From positions 310,001-374,000 of the forward strand of contig JAQOOI010000076.1 in NCBI GenBank assembly GCA_028554645.1: 64,000 nt of DNA, given 5' to 3'. Position numbers and translations under genes: made by a program. The notes below the pieces were generated by a model. The model had not been told where the DNA came from. It saw only the letters and a list, made by a program, of their open reading frames with translations, and searched no databases. Of this stretch, positions 1 through 10,325 are shown piece after piece; the stretch's first letter is position 1; each line of letters opens with the position of its first letter. The stretch comes from Omphalotus guepiniiformis (taxonomy: Eukaryota; Basidiomycota; Agaricomycetes; Agaricales; Omphalotaceae).

Positions 1-888
1 CCTTTCAGTGATGACTGCGACAAAGCAGTAGAAGATCCCGAAAGCAGTGTTGAGTTGGAAATACAAGGAGAGAGTTTAATGATGGAGGCTTCAGATATCA
101 GCTTCAGTCATTGGCCTGGAGTATTCTCTTGCCACGCCTCTGCGCGTGAACAATGCCCGCCTTTTGCCTTTCCTTCAGCTTCCAAATCATCGTTTACTCT
201 CGAACCTGGACATCTAAAATGCGATCCATTACAGACCTCGGGTCAAGCAGACCTTTCCCCTTCACCACACCTCTCTCCCCTTCCACCTTTGAAGACCCTC
301 CCCCCTTCCCACCGTCAAGTGTCTAAGATGCGGTCGCTCAAGTTTGCACCGGGCTGTAGCTCTTCTTTAGATCGTCTCGATATCAGCATCGAGAAACCTA
401 AACCCCAAAATTCGTTATTTCGCGGACGATCTATATCAATGAACTTCCACAGAAAACGCCACAGCTCCGTCATTACGACCGAACCATCGGTGGGCCGCAC
501 CGAAACTAGCGATTCGAGCTGTTGCTTTCTTCCAGATGCGAGTAACAAAACTAGTCGAGATTTGAGATCACATCGATCTACTGCCAGCGGACTTAAAATG
601 CAGGTCAATCGCGATGGGGGTTTAAATCCGCAGGGCAGTCGCGATCGACCTGCGGGACTCACCACTCCGTTCCTTCATCGACCCGTGCGCAACATGCCTG
701 CTCGGCCTTGTCACTCCAGCGAATTCGAGTCTGCGCCGTCGCCCGGACTCAAGTCATTCATCGAAATGACGCCTGAGCAGATCAATTGTAAAGGGATTGC
801 CGGTCACCGAGGCAAGGTGAAGAAGCTCTTGGCAAGAGCAAGTCAAGTGTTTGACTTGAAAAACCTACGAAAGGTGGGAAGTTGGTAG
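1..888 (+). CDS. 3' end of an unidentified serine/proline-rich protein gene (5' end outside window)
   Basis: The reading frame is open from the first base and ends at a TAG stop at 886-888, so this is the C-terminal part (about 295 residues) of a gene that starts to the left. I do not recognise the family. The visible part is low-complexity and rich in Ser, Pro and Arg, with many basic patches, and looks disordered. The last 50 residues (SFIEMTPEQINCKGIAGHRG onward, then KVKKLLARASQVFDLKNLRK) are more compositionally balanced and may form a short helical tail. No signal peptide, membrane segment or catalytic motif is visible. An intron upstream within the visible part cannot be excluded, because the first ATG in frame is only at codon 27 and the true exon boundary is unknown. 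Confidence 0.6.
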   Translation, partial: PFSDDCDKAVEDPESSVELEIQGESLMMEASDISFSHWPGVFSCHASAREQCPPFAFPSASKSSFTLEPGHLKCDPLQTSGQADLSPSPHLSPLPPLKTLPPSHRQVSKMRSLKFAPGCSSSLDRLDISIEKPKPQNSLFRGRSISMNFHRKRHSSVITTEPSVGRTETSDSSCCFLPDASNKTSRDLRSHRSTASGLKMQVNRDGGLNPQGSRDRPAGLTTPFLHRPVRNMPARPCHSSEFESAPSPGLKSFIEMTPEQINCKGIAGHRGKVKKLLARASQVFDLKNLRKVGSW

Positions 889-1240
889 ACCGGCTGATTG
901 TATAGTCTCGCATGAAGTATGCTTTTTATCCCAAAGGTTGGTAGTATTGTGCTTTCTATTCTTGTGCCTAATCCTTCGAATCTGTCCCTTAATCACCTTT
1001 CGATCTGTATTGCATCTTTGGCTGGCATCTCTAGAAGCTATTCTTATCCCAGTATAATTAGCATCATTGTCCTCATTCCTGTGTGTTTGATCAATAGTTC
1101 TGTATGTTCTACGTCTTAGTGCGCTGTTTTGTATCATACATACACCGATATATATAATTTGCTCAGGGTGCCTTTACCTTAAAATTACAGGTGTAACTAC
1201 ATGCACAGCAAGTATAGCAACGAAGATGAGAGCCCTATGT
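889..1240. other. Intergenic, 3' flanks of two convergent genes
   Basis: About 350 bases between the stop of the partial left-hand gene and the stop of the cytochrome P450 on the other strand. It is AT-richer than the flanks (a tatatata run near 1150) and short frames here show no recognisable protein. Probably the two 3' untranslated regions. Confidence 0.5.
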
Positions 1241-3346
1241 TTATTCTGTCGCAGAATAACGCTCTACAACCATGGGTAATTGACAGCCTTTGGAGAATTT
1301 CTTGTAGATATACGGCCGGGTCAAGACCCTAGGTGTAAAAAAAAATGTCAGATAGACTTCCAACCGATGCTTTACACACTTACACATTAGCCTTGACTAT
1401 CTTTTCTTCGCCCTCCTTGAATATGAAATGCGTAAGAAGGATGAAAAGGAACGTCTTTATTTCGATCATAGCGAAACGTAGCCCGATACATGACTGAAGA
1501 TGATGCCCGGCCCAGTTCAACGACAGCAAAAGAAGGAAAGGTCGAGTCACTTACTCGTGGTCCAGCAGAGAAAGACATGATGTTGGAAAATAGCCCGGGC
1601 TGCTCCAGGACCTTCTCAGGGAGATGATCCCATCGATCCGGATTGAAAGAAAATCAGGTCTTGTCTGAACATCATAAAGGGAGGGCCTACTTAAAAGTCC
1701 AAGCATCTTTTCCCCAAACTTCCCTATCCAGGTTGAAAGCTTCTATAGAGACATGTACAAAGCTTCCTTTGGGTATATGTACGCCTTGCGAAGCTTCATC
1801 CACCGAACCATCTCTACGGTGTACAGGGTACATCGTCGGTACCAAGTCGTCCTGTGTCGCAACTCGTAACGAGGAGTGCAGCGGAGGAATGAGTCGCAGA
1901 GATTCTCGTATTACGTTATGTAGAAATGGCAGTTCGGATATCTTCGAATATAATGATTGAATTTCATCCTCTGTCAACTCAGACAAGTCTGGTGAAGACG
2001 GCGGCACAATGGACAAGAGCTCTGAACGTAGATGAGACTGTATTGCAGGATGTTGAGAAAGAAGATGCAATGTCCACGTCAAGGACAGGGAGGACGTGTC
2101 AGAGCCCGCGAACATGACAGTGTTGATGGTGTTGAATATATCTTCGTCGCTTATACGTTGCTCGATTGGAAGATCAACTGCAACATTAGACTTGACTGCA
2201 AAATTTTAAGAACAGGTTCACAATGACAACGTCGTAACTTGAGCAGCAGTGTGAGCAAGTCTTTCGCGTCGTACGCCACGCCACTCTTTTCCCCTTCCGC
2301 AATCTTGCGTTTCTTTTCTTGAATCAAATTGCCCGCTTCCTGCCCAATAATGGCTTGGCAACGCTTCACAGTACGTGTCCTCTCATTCGGCTGAAGAACA
2401 CATTCAGTTTTTTCAAAGATGTGCGGTACTTGTATGGATACTTACCAGGATCTTCGAAAGGAAGGGAAAGTATACAGAAAGCAGTGTCTCCCAAAACTTT
2501 CCCTGAGAGATACAGACTTCAAACATATCTTTGTAGGCCAAAAAGAATTCATTGGATTCGTCCTGTATCGCATTGAAATTATAGTCAAAGCCTGTCCAGA
2601 AGAATCAGTATCAATCCGCGCGACGAATCGGGGCATAAGAACCTGCTATTCCAATGACATCAAATGTCGCTCGACTTGCCCATTGGCATACGTCCAGAAC
2701 AGCACTTGCTCTCTTTTCATCCCTCTTATCATTCACATGTGACGATGCAATGATGTCCAGCCACCGGTTCTTCAGTTGTGTGCCCTTGTGAAAAACCAAA
2801 GGTACTAATGCGCGCATATTCTGAATAGAGAACGCCGGAGTAGCCACGCGCCTCTGGCGTTTGTGTACATGCCCTTCGGCAGAGAGCATACCACATCCAA
2901 TGAGCGAGTCGATGAGGCGACGAGACTGCCATGGCTTCTGATATATTGCTGTGTTCTTCATGATATGTGAAAGGGAAACGGGGTCAAGGGTCAAGAGACG
3001 GTCATCCCACTAGAGTCAAGATGATTTGAGTGAAAGGCTCTGAGAGAACATTGTACGACGTACTGGACCGACTCCGCGGATTCGAACCGAACGACCATAT
3101 TTCTTTGCAAAGCTTTCGTAAACAATTGGAGAGAGGTTCGGACTAGTTTGCTTGGTCAGACACGTCCAGGTAATTTATCTTTGAGACGTACTCGAGTACG
3201 GATGAAAGATGGTTAGACAAGAGCTTGGGTACTGGCGGTCCGCTAAGATGTCGAAGAGGATTCAAACGAGGAATAAGGAAAAGTATGTAAACTGCGAAAG
3301 CTATGAACGCGGCGAGGAGAAGCAGTAGCACACTGAGAAGGCCCAT
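1241..3346 (-). CDS. Cytochrome P450 monooxygenase
   Basis: Haem-thiolate monooxygenase, probably ER-anchored. The start at 3346 gives MGLLSVLLLLLAAF, a hydrophobic N-terminal anchor, followed by the proline hinge SGPPVPKLL. Helix I carries AGSDTSSL (oxygen-binding AGxDT), helix K carries ESLR (ExxR), and a PDRW motif follows. The haem signature is FSAGPRSCIG, formed by joining two exons across a short intron with donor GTAAGTGA; the axial Cys is the first codon triplet after the junction's Ser. The C-terminus GCQLPMVVERYSATE is restored by a last intron (donor GTAAGTGTGT, acceptor CACCTAG). At least seven short introns are needed; none leaves a frame break, so the gene looks intact. The substrate cannot be predicted. 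No other secondary-metabolism gene lies next to it. CYP family assignment needs an alignment. Confidence 0.9.
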
Positions 3347-3534
3347 GCTAAGCTGAAGATGGACGTTACTTTCAGAGAAATCATGTTGCAATTGGCACGA
3401 AGAACAATAGAAAACGGCGCGTCGTTTGCATGCACCATATTTGGTTCAGCTTGGGTCTAGGCGCTTAAAGAGGTTCGTCAAGAGTAACACATCTAATACT
3501 ATTCTATCCAAGCTCTAATAAAGTCTTCAAGTTC

Positions 3535-4657
3535 CTACTCATACAGCGTGATAACCTGATCAACCGTGGATCTCTTATCTCTCTGGCTCATCAGTGTCTT
3601 GATATCAGGTTCGCCCAAGAGATTCGGCAGTATGGAAGGTTGGATACCCAGGTTTAAAGTCGGAGGTAGAGGGAATTCGTCCAAATCAACAGAAACGCTG
3701 CTAGTGATTGAGTAAAAACTAGCACAGCTAGGATGGGTGACCACGAGCGAGGGAAGTTCAGCGTGTAATAGACCATCGTCTTTGCCACTTGAGGACATTT
3801 CGGAGCCTGAGAGTGATACCGATTCAGAGATGACTATTGTAGGCATGTCAGGTACAGAACTTGAGGGTCTTGAAGATCTCCACGACACCAGCACGCCCTT
3901 CTTGACCTCGATGCTTTGAGTCTGTGCTCGTTTAACTTCGTATACAACTTCCTCTTCTTCCTCTTGCTCATCGTCCCATAGACTTGCAGTCGACATGCTG
4001 TACATTGACGTAACGGAGGTTTGGAGAACGCTCTCCGACGAGCATAGAGTTTCAAGCACTGTCGTGGTCGTGGTTTGAGACGATGCGGATTCCATTTTAT
4101 CTCTATGGCCCCTTCTAGAAGCGCATTCGATACCGGCACGGAGAGATAGCATAGTAGCAATGTCTGCTTCCTCTTCAGCTTGAAAAGAAGGAAGTTGTTT
4201 AGGAGAGCTGGGAGGTGTTTCTGGACGCTGATAAGAGAACGCGAATGTTATGTCCTTCTCAAGGTCGTCTCCTGCAAACGCAGAGTGGAATGGTAGTGTG
4301 ACGGGTGCCGTAACCTGCGGCAAGGGTGTAGTGCTGGAGCTAGCCAGAGCGAACTTGAGTAACTTGATTTGAACTAGGCGGACGATACCCATGCCGCTCA
4401 CGAGGATAAGGATTGCAGTGAGAGTGATGAGCACAATGTCTTGATTGTTGAGTTGATGAGGATGCACCTGTGGGATAGGAAGAGTGGGGGCTGCTAGATC
4501 TATCGAATTTGCATTGTGAGCTGTTGAAAGAGAATTTGCCCGCTCAGACGGGCTGAGTAGAGTTCCTAACAATCGATAGTTGAAACCTTGAGCAATTATA
4601 AGAGATGATTGACCTACTAGAGTAATGATAATAATGTTTCTTGTTGATTGAAGGCAT
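3535..4657 (-). CDS. Single-pass membrane protein of unknown function
   Basis: I do not recognise the family. The main exon (3535-4565) encodes about 340 residues with one hydrophobic segment (IVLITLTAILILVSGMGIV) about 45 residues in, followed by a long acidic, Ser-rich, probably cytosolic tail containing an acidic cluster (DDEQEEEEEVVYE). The main frame has no ATG. A 52-nt intron with donor GTAGGT and acceptor TTGTTAG joins it in frame to an ATG at 4655-4657 (first residues MPSINKKHYYHYS). That start is inferred. No cleavable signal peptide is evident, so the protein is perhaps a type III membrane protein with a short N-terminus. It lies head-to-tail with the P450 about 190 bases away. Confidence 0.6.
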
Positions 4658-4862
4658 AGTCGTTAGTTTGAAGAAAGGACAGGAATGGAAACTTGATTTC
4701 AGGTCGTGGCGGTAAAGAGCAAGTCGAATGCGCCTTAGGCGAACTCAACGACGCCACGTTTCTAAAACAGATTCAATTGTTCCTCTAATTTTGAACCATC
4801 GTTCACTTTGAAATTGTTCACCAAACGAGACTAATTGTACACAGAGTTCAGCGACACAAGAC

Positions 4863-7363
4863 TTAATCTGCTCTTCCCATTTTAAACGCCTGTTGTATGC
4901 TTTGCAGCTCTTCCCACCTCTTTTTATTCTCCCCAACAACCTTAGTTAGTCCCTCATAATCCAGCAATTCAACGTCACCATCCGATGCGGATAACGAAGC
5001 TTCCCTCTCCAATAGCCGTTCAATTTCCCCTTTCTGCGTCAAAAGTGTCTGGAAACTGTCCAGGTATTTCACGTAAGACGACGTATATCTCGTCCGCAGA
5101 CCAGCATGATCCGTGGGCAGTCCAGTGCCATGAGTCGTACTACGTGAATTTGAATGACGCGAATCAAGGGAGGAGGGTATGATCGTGGGAGGTGTGAGCA
5201 ACGGTACCGATCGTGGGTTGGATTGTATCTCTCCTTCGTCCTCTGAGGACGTGTATATAGGCGAGCGGCGTCGCCTGCTCCCGCTTTTGGCAGTGGAATT
5301 CTTGGATGAACTCGCACTAATCGGTGGAGGTAAAGGCGAGGGCTCCTTTTTGATGCTCGGTAGGGGTGAAAATTCTTTCTTCAAATCCACATTAACTGAG
5401 GTGGTCTGAAGTTTCTTTGGTAGCTGCAAGTCCCTAACAGGTTTGCTAGGTCTTGAGCTCTCACGAGTGGACTTGTTGATCGGAGCAATACGCTCTGCAA
5501 CTTCCTCGGTTTTCCTTCTTTTCGTCACAGACACCCTCGAGCTCCCTGCTTCGTAATCAAGGTCACTCTCCTGCTTCGCTTTTTTACGTTTCAGTGGAGA
5601 GACGTCACTGTGCCGGGTCGACTCGTGCGACGACGACGAAGGACGTTCCATCGCTTTCTCTCTGTCCCTTGACCCACTCCTGCCTCGTTCTCTGTCTGAG
5701 TCCATGGATTCTTCCCTCAGATGCTTGACCCGATTCATAACGGGAGGTGGAGGTTTATCATCGCTCAACCCTCGGCCGTTTGCAGTGGATGAGAGTCGGT
5801 CCCCTTTCCGCGCCCTGGACTCACTAGACGTTGCCAGGGACTGTTTTTCCTCTTTCCTTGCCTTGACCCGTGTGCCATCTTTCATCTGCACATCGTTATC
5901 CCTCGCACCTGCGTGTGAAGGTTCTGCGCCTTTGGTCTCCACGCGAGGAGGTTCAGCTGCCTTGTTCAATTTAAAGCCCGACCCAGGTGGCTTTCGAGCA
6001 GCAGGAGAAAGGCGCGCATTGCTCGCAGTGCTCGACTTGCTACTGGAAGACGACGCAATTGGAGGAGGAGGAGGTACCTTTCCTGCCTTTGCAGAAGTAA
6101 CACCGGATGATGTGATTGTGCTTGGTCTTGGTTTGCTCTCGTCCTTAATCATGATCTCCGCTTTTGGATCATTCTTGCGTGCCTTCTTTCCTTTGGCTTC
6201 TGCAGAAGACACGCCCCGTTTAGGCACAGGTGCGGAAGTAGATTGTGCAGGAACAGAAGATGGGGCAGGAGCCGGTGAATCTGTTCGGGAAGGGAGTGCA
6301 TTCGTCGGAGGTCGATATTTCACGTGCGTCCATGCGGGATCACTTTCAGGTATGTTGAGTGACTTGAGGCTAAGTCGCGCTGCCCGAGCCAAACTAGTTC
6401 TATCGGCATCCGACAACTTTGGCCATTCATAGGGACGAACGTCGAGCCAAGCCTCTGGCTTCAGGCGCCATATTCGCTGAGAGCTTTTAGCAGAGGATAT
6501 TTGCTCTGCAACCTTTAAAAGTATATGAATAAATTGGGCATGAGAAGCGATAAAAGATGAAACGCACTTGATGCATAGCTTCTAAGATATCTTGTCTGGT
6601 ACTTGAATCGCAATTGGCACCGCCTACGGCTCTAAGGGTATCGTCGGTGGTGCGTTCGGCGACAGCGATGTAGTGGATGAGCCTCTTCCGAAGAGGCACA
6701 CCGCCACTGTCCTGAGGCTGGGCGTGGGACGGCTGAGATGGAGATGGATTGGGACGCACTGGCAGTGGGCGTGAGGAGGCGGCAAGAGCGGTAGATTTAG
6801 GCTGGTCACTAGCCTTGACAGGCTTCCTAAACATGGATCCTGACGGAACTTTTTTCTTCTTTCCATTTGTAGTAGGAAGATCGGGAGGAGTGTCGATGAA
6901 CTTTGTTTTAGAGACAGAGCGCTGCTCAGCCACGTCGGCACTCCTCTTGTGTATGCGAGCTTGGAGCTCTGGGTCAAGCTCGCGCTCTTGAATGGTGAGC
7001 TTGCCGGTGACATTGGCGTGAAGCTTGAGCGGGACCTGTCTGGTCGAAACGGCTGAACGTAAATACAATTCGTGACAGATGTCCTCCTTCTGCGATTGCA
7101 AGGGAAAGAAAGAGTCTCCAATTTGCAGCCCCTAGTAGCAGCATGAGAATGGCGCAAAGAGATAGAAATACGACAATACGCACAGGATTATCGCCCACGA
7201 CGAACTCTACTGGAGGAAGAGCATTTGGAGGATAGGAATCAAAGACACCGAGAGCCTCTGATGAGAGACGAAGGAGTACAGCACATTTAGGTTTTGAATG
7301 AATGGGATCACCAGGACGAGATTGGCCGTGGAGAGCATAGGAGGCATTCGGTGGAAGTGGCAT
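4863..7363 (-). CDS. ELL-like RNA polymerase II elongation factor
   Basis: Candidate subunit of the super elongation/little elongation type machinery that stimulates RNA polymerase II. The N-terminal ELL region is assembled over three exons: LPPNASYALHGQSRPGDP onward; GLQIGDSFFPLQSQ joined through a roughly 55-nt intron; then VPLRKRLIHYIAVAERTTDD, a helical ELL segment that ends in RIWRLKPEAWLDVRPYEWP. A roughly 400-residue disordered, Lys/Ser/Pro-rich linker follows. The last about 80 residues (RTRYTSSYVKYLDSFQTLL to ELQSIQQAFKMGRAD) fit the occludin/ELL C-terminal helical domain. Total about 800 residues. The start at 7363 (MPLPPNASYAL) matches where the domain begins; an alternative ATG at 7517 with a 50-nt phase-0 intron is also open. 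It is divergent from phospholipase B. Confidence 0.75.
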
Positions 7364-7532
7364 TCTTGAAGCCAACCGACGCTGAGCCGTGGTGCGCCAC
7401 TGAATCTCTTAAAGTCATTGCCAAATAAGCACAAACTCTGCCATTTACCTCCGCCGGGCCGTTGCCCGCCGGTCCGAGGACAATACCACTTTTTCTCTTG
7501 TTCTTGTACCACGACATACTGTACTATAGCTT

Positions 7533-10067
7533 ATGCTTTTCCTTCTCCTTCTTTTCTTCGTCTCTTCCGCTGCTGCTTTTGAGGACTCGGTCGCAGACTA
7601 TGCTCCCAGTCTCAACACAGAATGTCCAGATCTATCAACAACCGAGTTCGTTCGTGAGTGGTCCGCATTGAACCAGTCTGTCAACCCTCGCGAGGCAGAC
7701 TATGTCAACACCCGTATCAACTCTACTATTGCCGACGCATGGAACACCTGGTTGGCGGATGGCTCTCAGATTGGCTACAATGTATCGTCTTTTCAGGGCA
7801 ATTTTCCCAAGGTTGGCATTGCAATTCCTGGCGGAGGTCTTCGTGCTGCACAATATGGCGCGGCAGCTCTCAGTGGAATCGATGCTAGAAACCAATCTGC
7901 TAAAGATGCAGGTACTGGCGGTCTCTTACAGGTCTCCTCTTATCTGACCGGTTTGTCGGGTACGTGTTAATCGAGTTTTTATGCGAACGCGTGTTCTTAC
8001 TGTCGTCCAAGGTGGTTCATGGATAACTGGCTCTCTCTTATTTAACAACTTTCCTACGTTGAAGGATCTGGTATTTGGTAACGGAGACAATCTTACTGGC
8101 TGGCTTCTCGACATTCCCTTCGCTACTCCCGATGGCGACAATTTATTCTCTCAAGACAACCAGTACTTTTTCGGAAGTCTCCTTTGGAGTGTCATGGCAA
8201 AGGCAAATACTGGAATGTACGTCTCTACTTGGACTATAGCCAACGTCAACACCTTTGTTCAATATTACTCCTAGTGACACGTCTATAACTGATCCATGGG
8301 CACGAATGATCTCCTACCACTTCCTAAACCAGACATCACGCCAAAACTTCTTTACAAATGACACAGCTCATGGCGCAGGTCAACTGTGGTCCAGCATTCC
8401 GACCATTCCTGCTTTCCAACAATATCAAGTGCCCTTTCCCATCCTTGTCACTGATTCTCGACCTGCAGATGACAATGCCACAACAGCCTTGACACTGGAT
8501 CCTACAGTATATGAAGTCTGTCCACCTTCTACATTACTATTATACTCAGCTCGCTCATGGTGCCGTTCAGATCACGCCGTTTGAATTCGCTTCTTACGAT
8601 CCAGGTCTTTCTGCAGGTGTCAACCTCACCTTCGCAGGAACACACATGACTGATAAGAAGCCGCTCAACGGTTCAGCTTGCGTTACCGGGTTTGATCAAG
8701 CTGGCTTTATGATGGGAACCAGCGCGAGTCTTTTTAATGTCAGTGCACCTAATGCATGTCTCCCGCCGCAAATCTGACTTTCCAAAATCAAGCAAATTTT
8801 GGACTTTGCACATAATACATTGCAGGGATTCTCGCAATCTGACGGATCTGGTTTGCTCTACGTGCTCTCCCGTCAATTGAGTCAAGTCCGCACTCGTGCC
8901 GATGATGTTGCAAACTGGCCCAATCCATTCAACGGCCTCAAGAATACTACTTACGAAGATTCATCGTCCACATGGTTGTCGTTGATAGACGGCGCTTCAA
9001 ATGGAGAGAATATTCCTCTTGGACCACTGTTTGTTAAAAGCAGGGCGTTGGATGTCATCGTGACTCTTGATGGCAGTGCTGACGACCCAAACAACTGGCC
9101 AAAGTATGTCAAAATGTCATCGAAGCATCATTTCTGTGTTATATTGATCATGCTTTGATCACAGCGGCACCGGACTGTTGATCAGTTCGCAGCGACAGTC
9201 AACTTTGTTAGAGGCAACTCACCAGTCTTTCCCGCCTTTGCCACAGACTGCTCAGGCTTTCATTGACACGGGTGTTAGAGAGCGCGCCACTTTTTTCGGA
9301 TGTGATCCTACGCTGAACCCTCCTGAATATCCATTGATCATCTATATACCTAATATGCCACCGTTTAATGGAGACAATCCAGTAGCAAAGTGAGTTCCCT
9401 TTCGTCATGGAGTTCATTGTTGTTAATTTCTGTTGTACTTGGCACAGCACCGGTACTTTTCAACTAGTGTACACTCAACTACACCAACAGATCTTCTTCG
9501 ATCAAGTACACAACAATACCATCTCGGGCTTTACCCCAAATAAGAACACCGCCGACCCAAACTTCGGGAAGTGCCTGCAATGCGCTGCGGTCGACCGTGC
9601 GCGGTACAAGGTAGATCCTGTACCGAGCCGTTCTCAGCTCTGCCAGCAGTGTTTTCAACAATATTGCTTCGATCCGCAGAACCCCCCGAGCAATTCAGAG
9701 ACCCCCAATAGGAAGCAAGCGTTTGTTGATCCCGATCCTCAGGGATTGAGCAAGGCAGAGTTGTTCTTGGGACGAAACAAGTTTAAACTTATAGGTGGCA
9801 TTATTGGTTTGGTAGCATTGATTGCGCTTTTGATCGGTGGATTGTAAGTTTTCACCCTGGTTCGTTCGCTCAACACAGCGACTGATTTGGAATGCTTTTA
9901 GAATATGGTGGAAGAAGCGCAAGGACCGACAATTCCATGCGCATTACAAGCGGGTCAGTGCTTTGCATGAAGAGGAGGATCTTTCGATGAAACGATATTC
10001 GGAATACGTTCGTCCAGAATCATACGAGTTGCCGTCTCATCAAGGCAGTGTCATTTCTCATTCATGA
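7533..10067 (+). CDS. Phospholipase B (lysophospholipase) with C-terminal transmembrane anchor
   Basis: Hydrolyses acyl chains of phospholipids and lysophospholipids at the cell surface. A signal peptide (MLFLLLLFFVSSAAAF) is followed by a cPLA2/PLB catalytic domain. The oxyanion-loop motif PGGGLRA is at about residue 105. The nucleophile elbow GLSGGSW is rebuilt across intron 1 (donor GTACGT, acceptor GTCCAAG). The catalytic Asp motif LDGSADD lies before an intron that restores WPNGTGLLIS. There are many N-glycosylation sequons and a Cys-rich C-terminal block (KCLQCAAVDRARY). Instead of a GPI signal, the end has a hydrophobic helix (LIGGIIGLVALIALLIGGLI), a WWKKRKDR stop-transfer and a tail of about 50 residues. 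Seven introns of about 50-65 nt fit in frame; the gene appears intact. Donor GTCTGT of the third intron is unusual. Confidence 0.92.
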
Positions 10068-10325
10068 TCGTTCGACATTGTTCCAGGGCTCTAGGGGATC
10101 TGTGAATTGTTAATATTTGCTTTGTTTTGCTCTGCTGCTTCGCTCGGACTGTACGGACTTTGTAGACGCGACCTATTTACGGTTATGGTACATATTTACG
10201 ACTAGTAACACTTGCTTTCATAGTTGGAGGTGCTATACTTAATGAAATGATCAGTCATGCCTTGATTTTTTAATTTTTAATTCTTTTTATGCAAAGAATA
10301 GATATCTAGATATGTAGAGCGGCGA
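10068..10325. other. 3' flanks of convergent genes
   Basis: Short AT-rich stretch between the stops of phospholipase B and the HMMR-like gene, with a run of T-rich sequence near 10266-10290. No gene visible. Confidence 0.4.

Noticed and set aside
3075..3088. GGTTCGAATCCGCG on the minus strand, like a tRNA T-loop
   Set aside because: It is inside a P450 exon and encodes VRIRG. There is no A box or cloverleaf around it.
1241..3346. P450 as part of a secondary-metabolite cluster
   Set aside because: No synthase, terpene cyclase, transporter or pathway regulator lies nearby; the neighbours are housekeeping or unknown membrane proteins.
5704..6432. 242-codon open frame on the + strand
   Set aside because: It lies entirely antisense to the ELL coding exon, in a Ser/Pro/Ala-rich region whose complement avoids stops. 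It has no recognisable motif and no sign of an independent gene.
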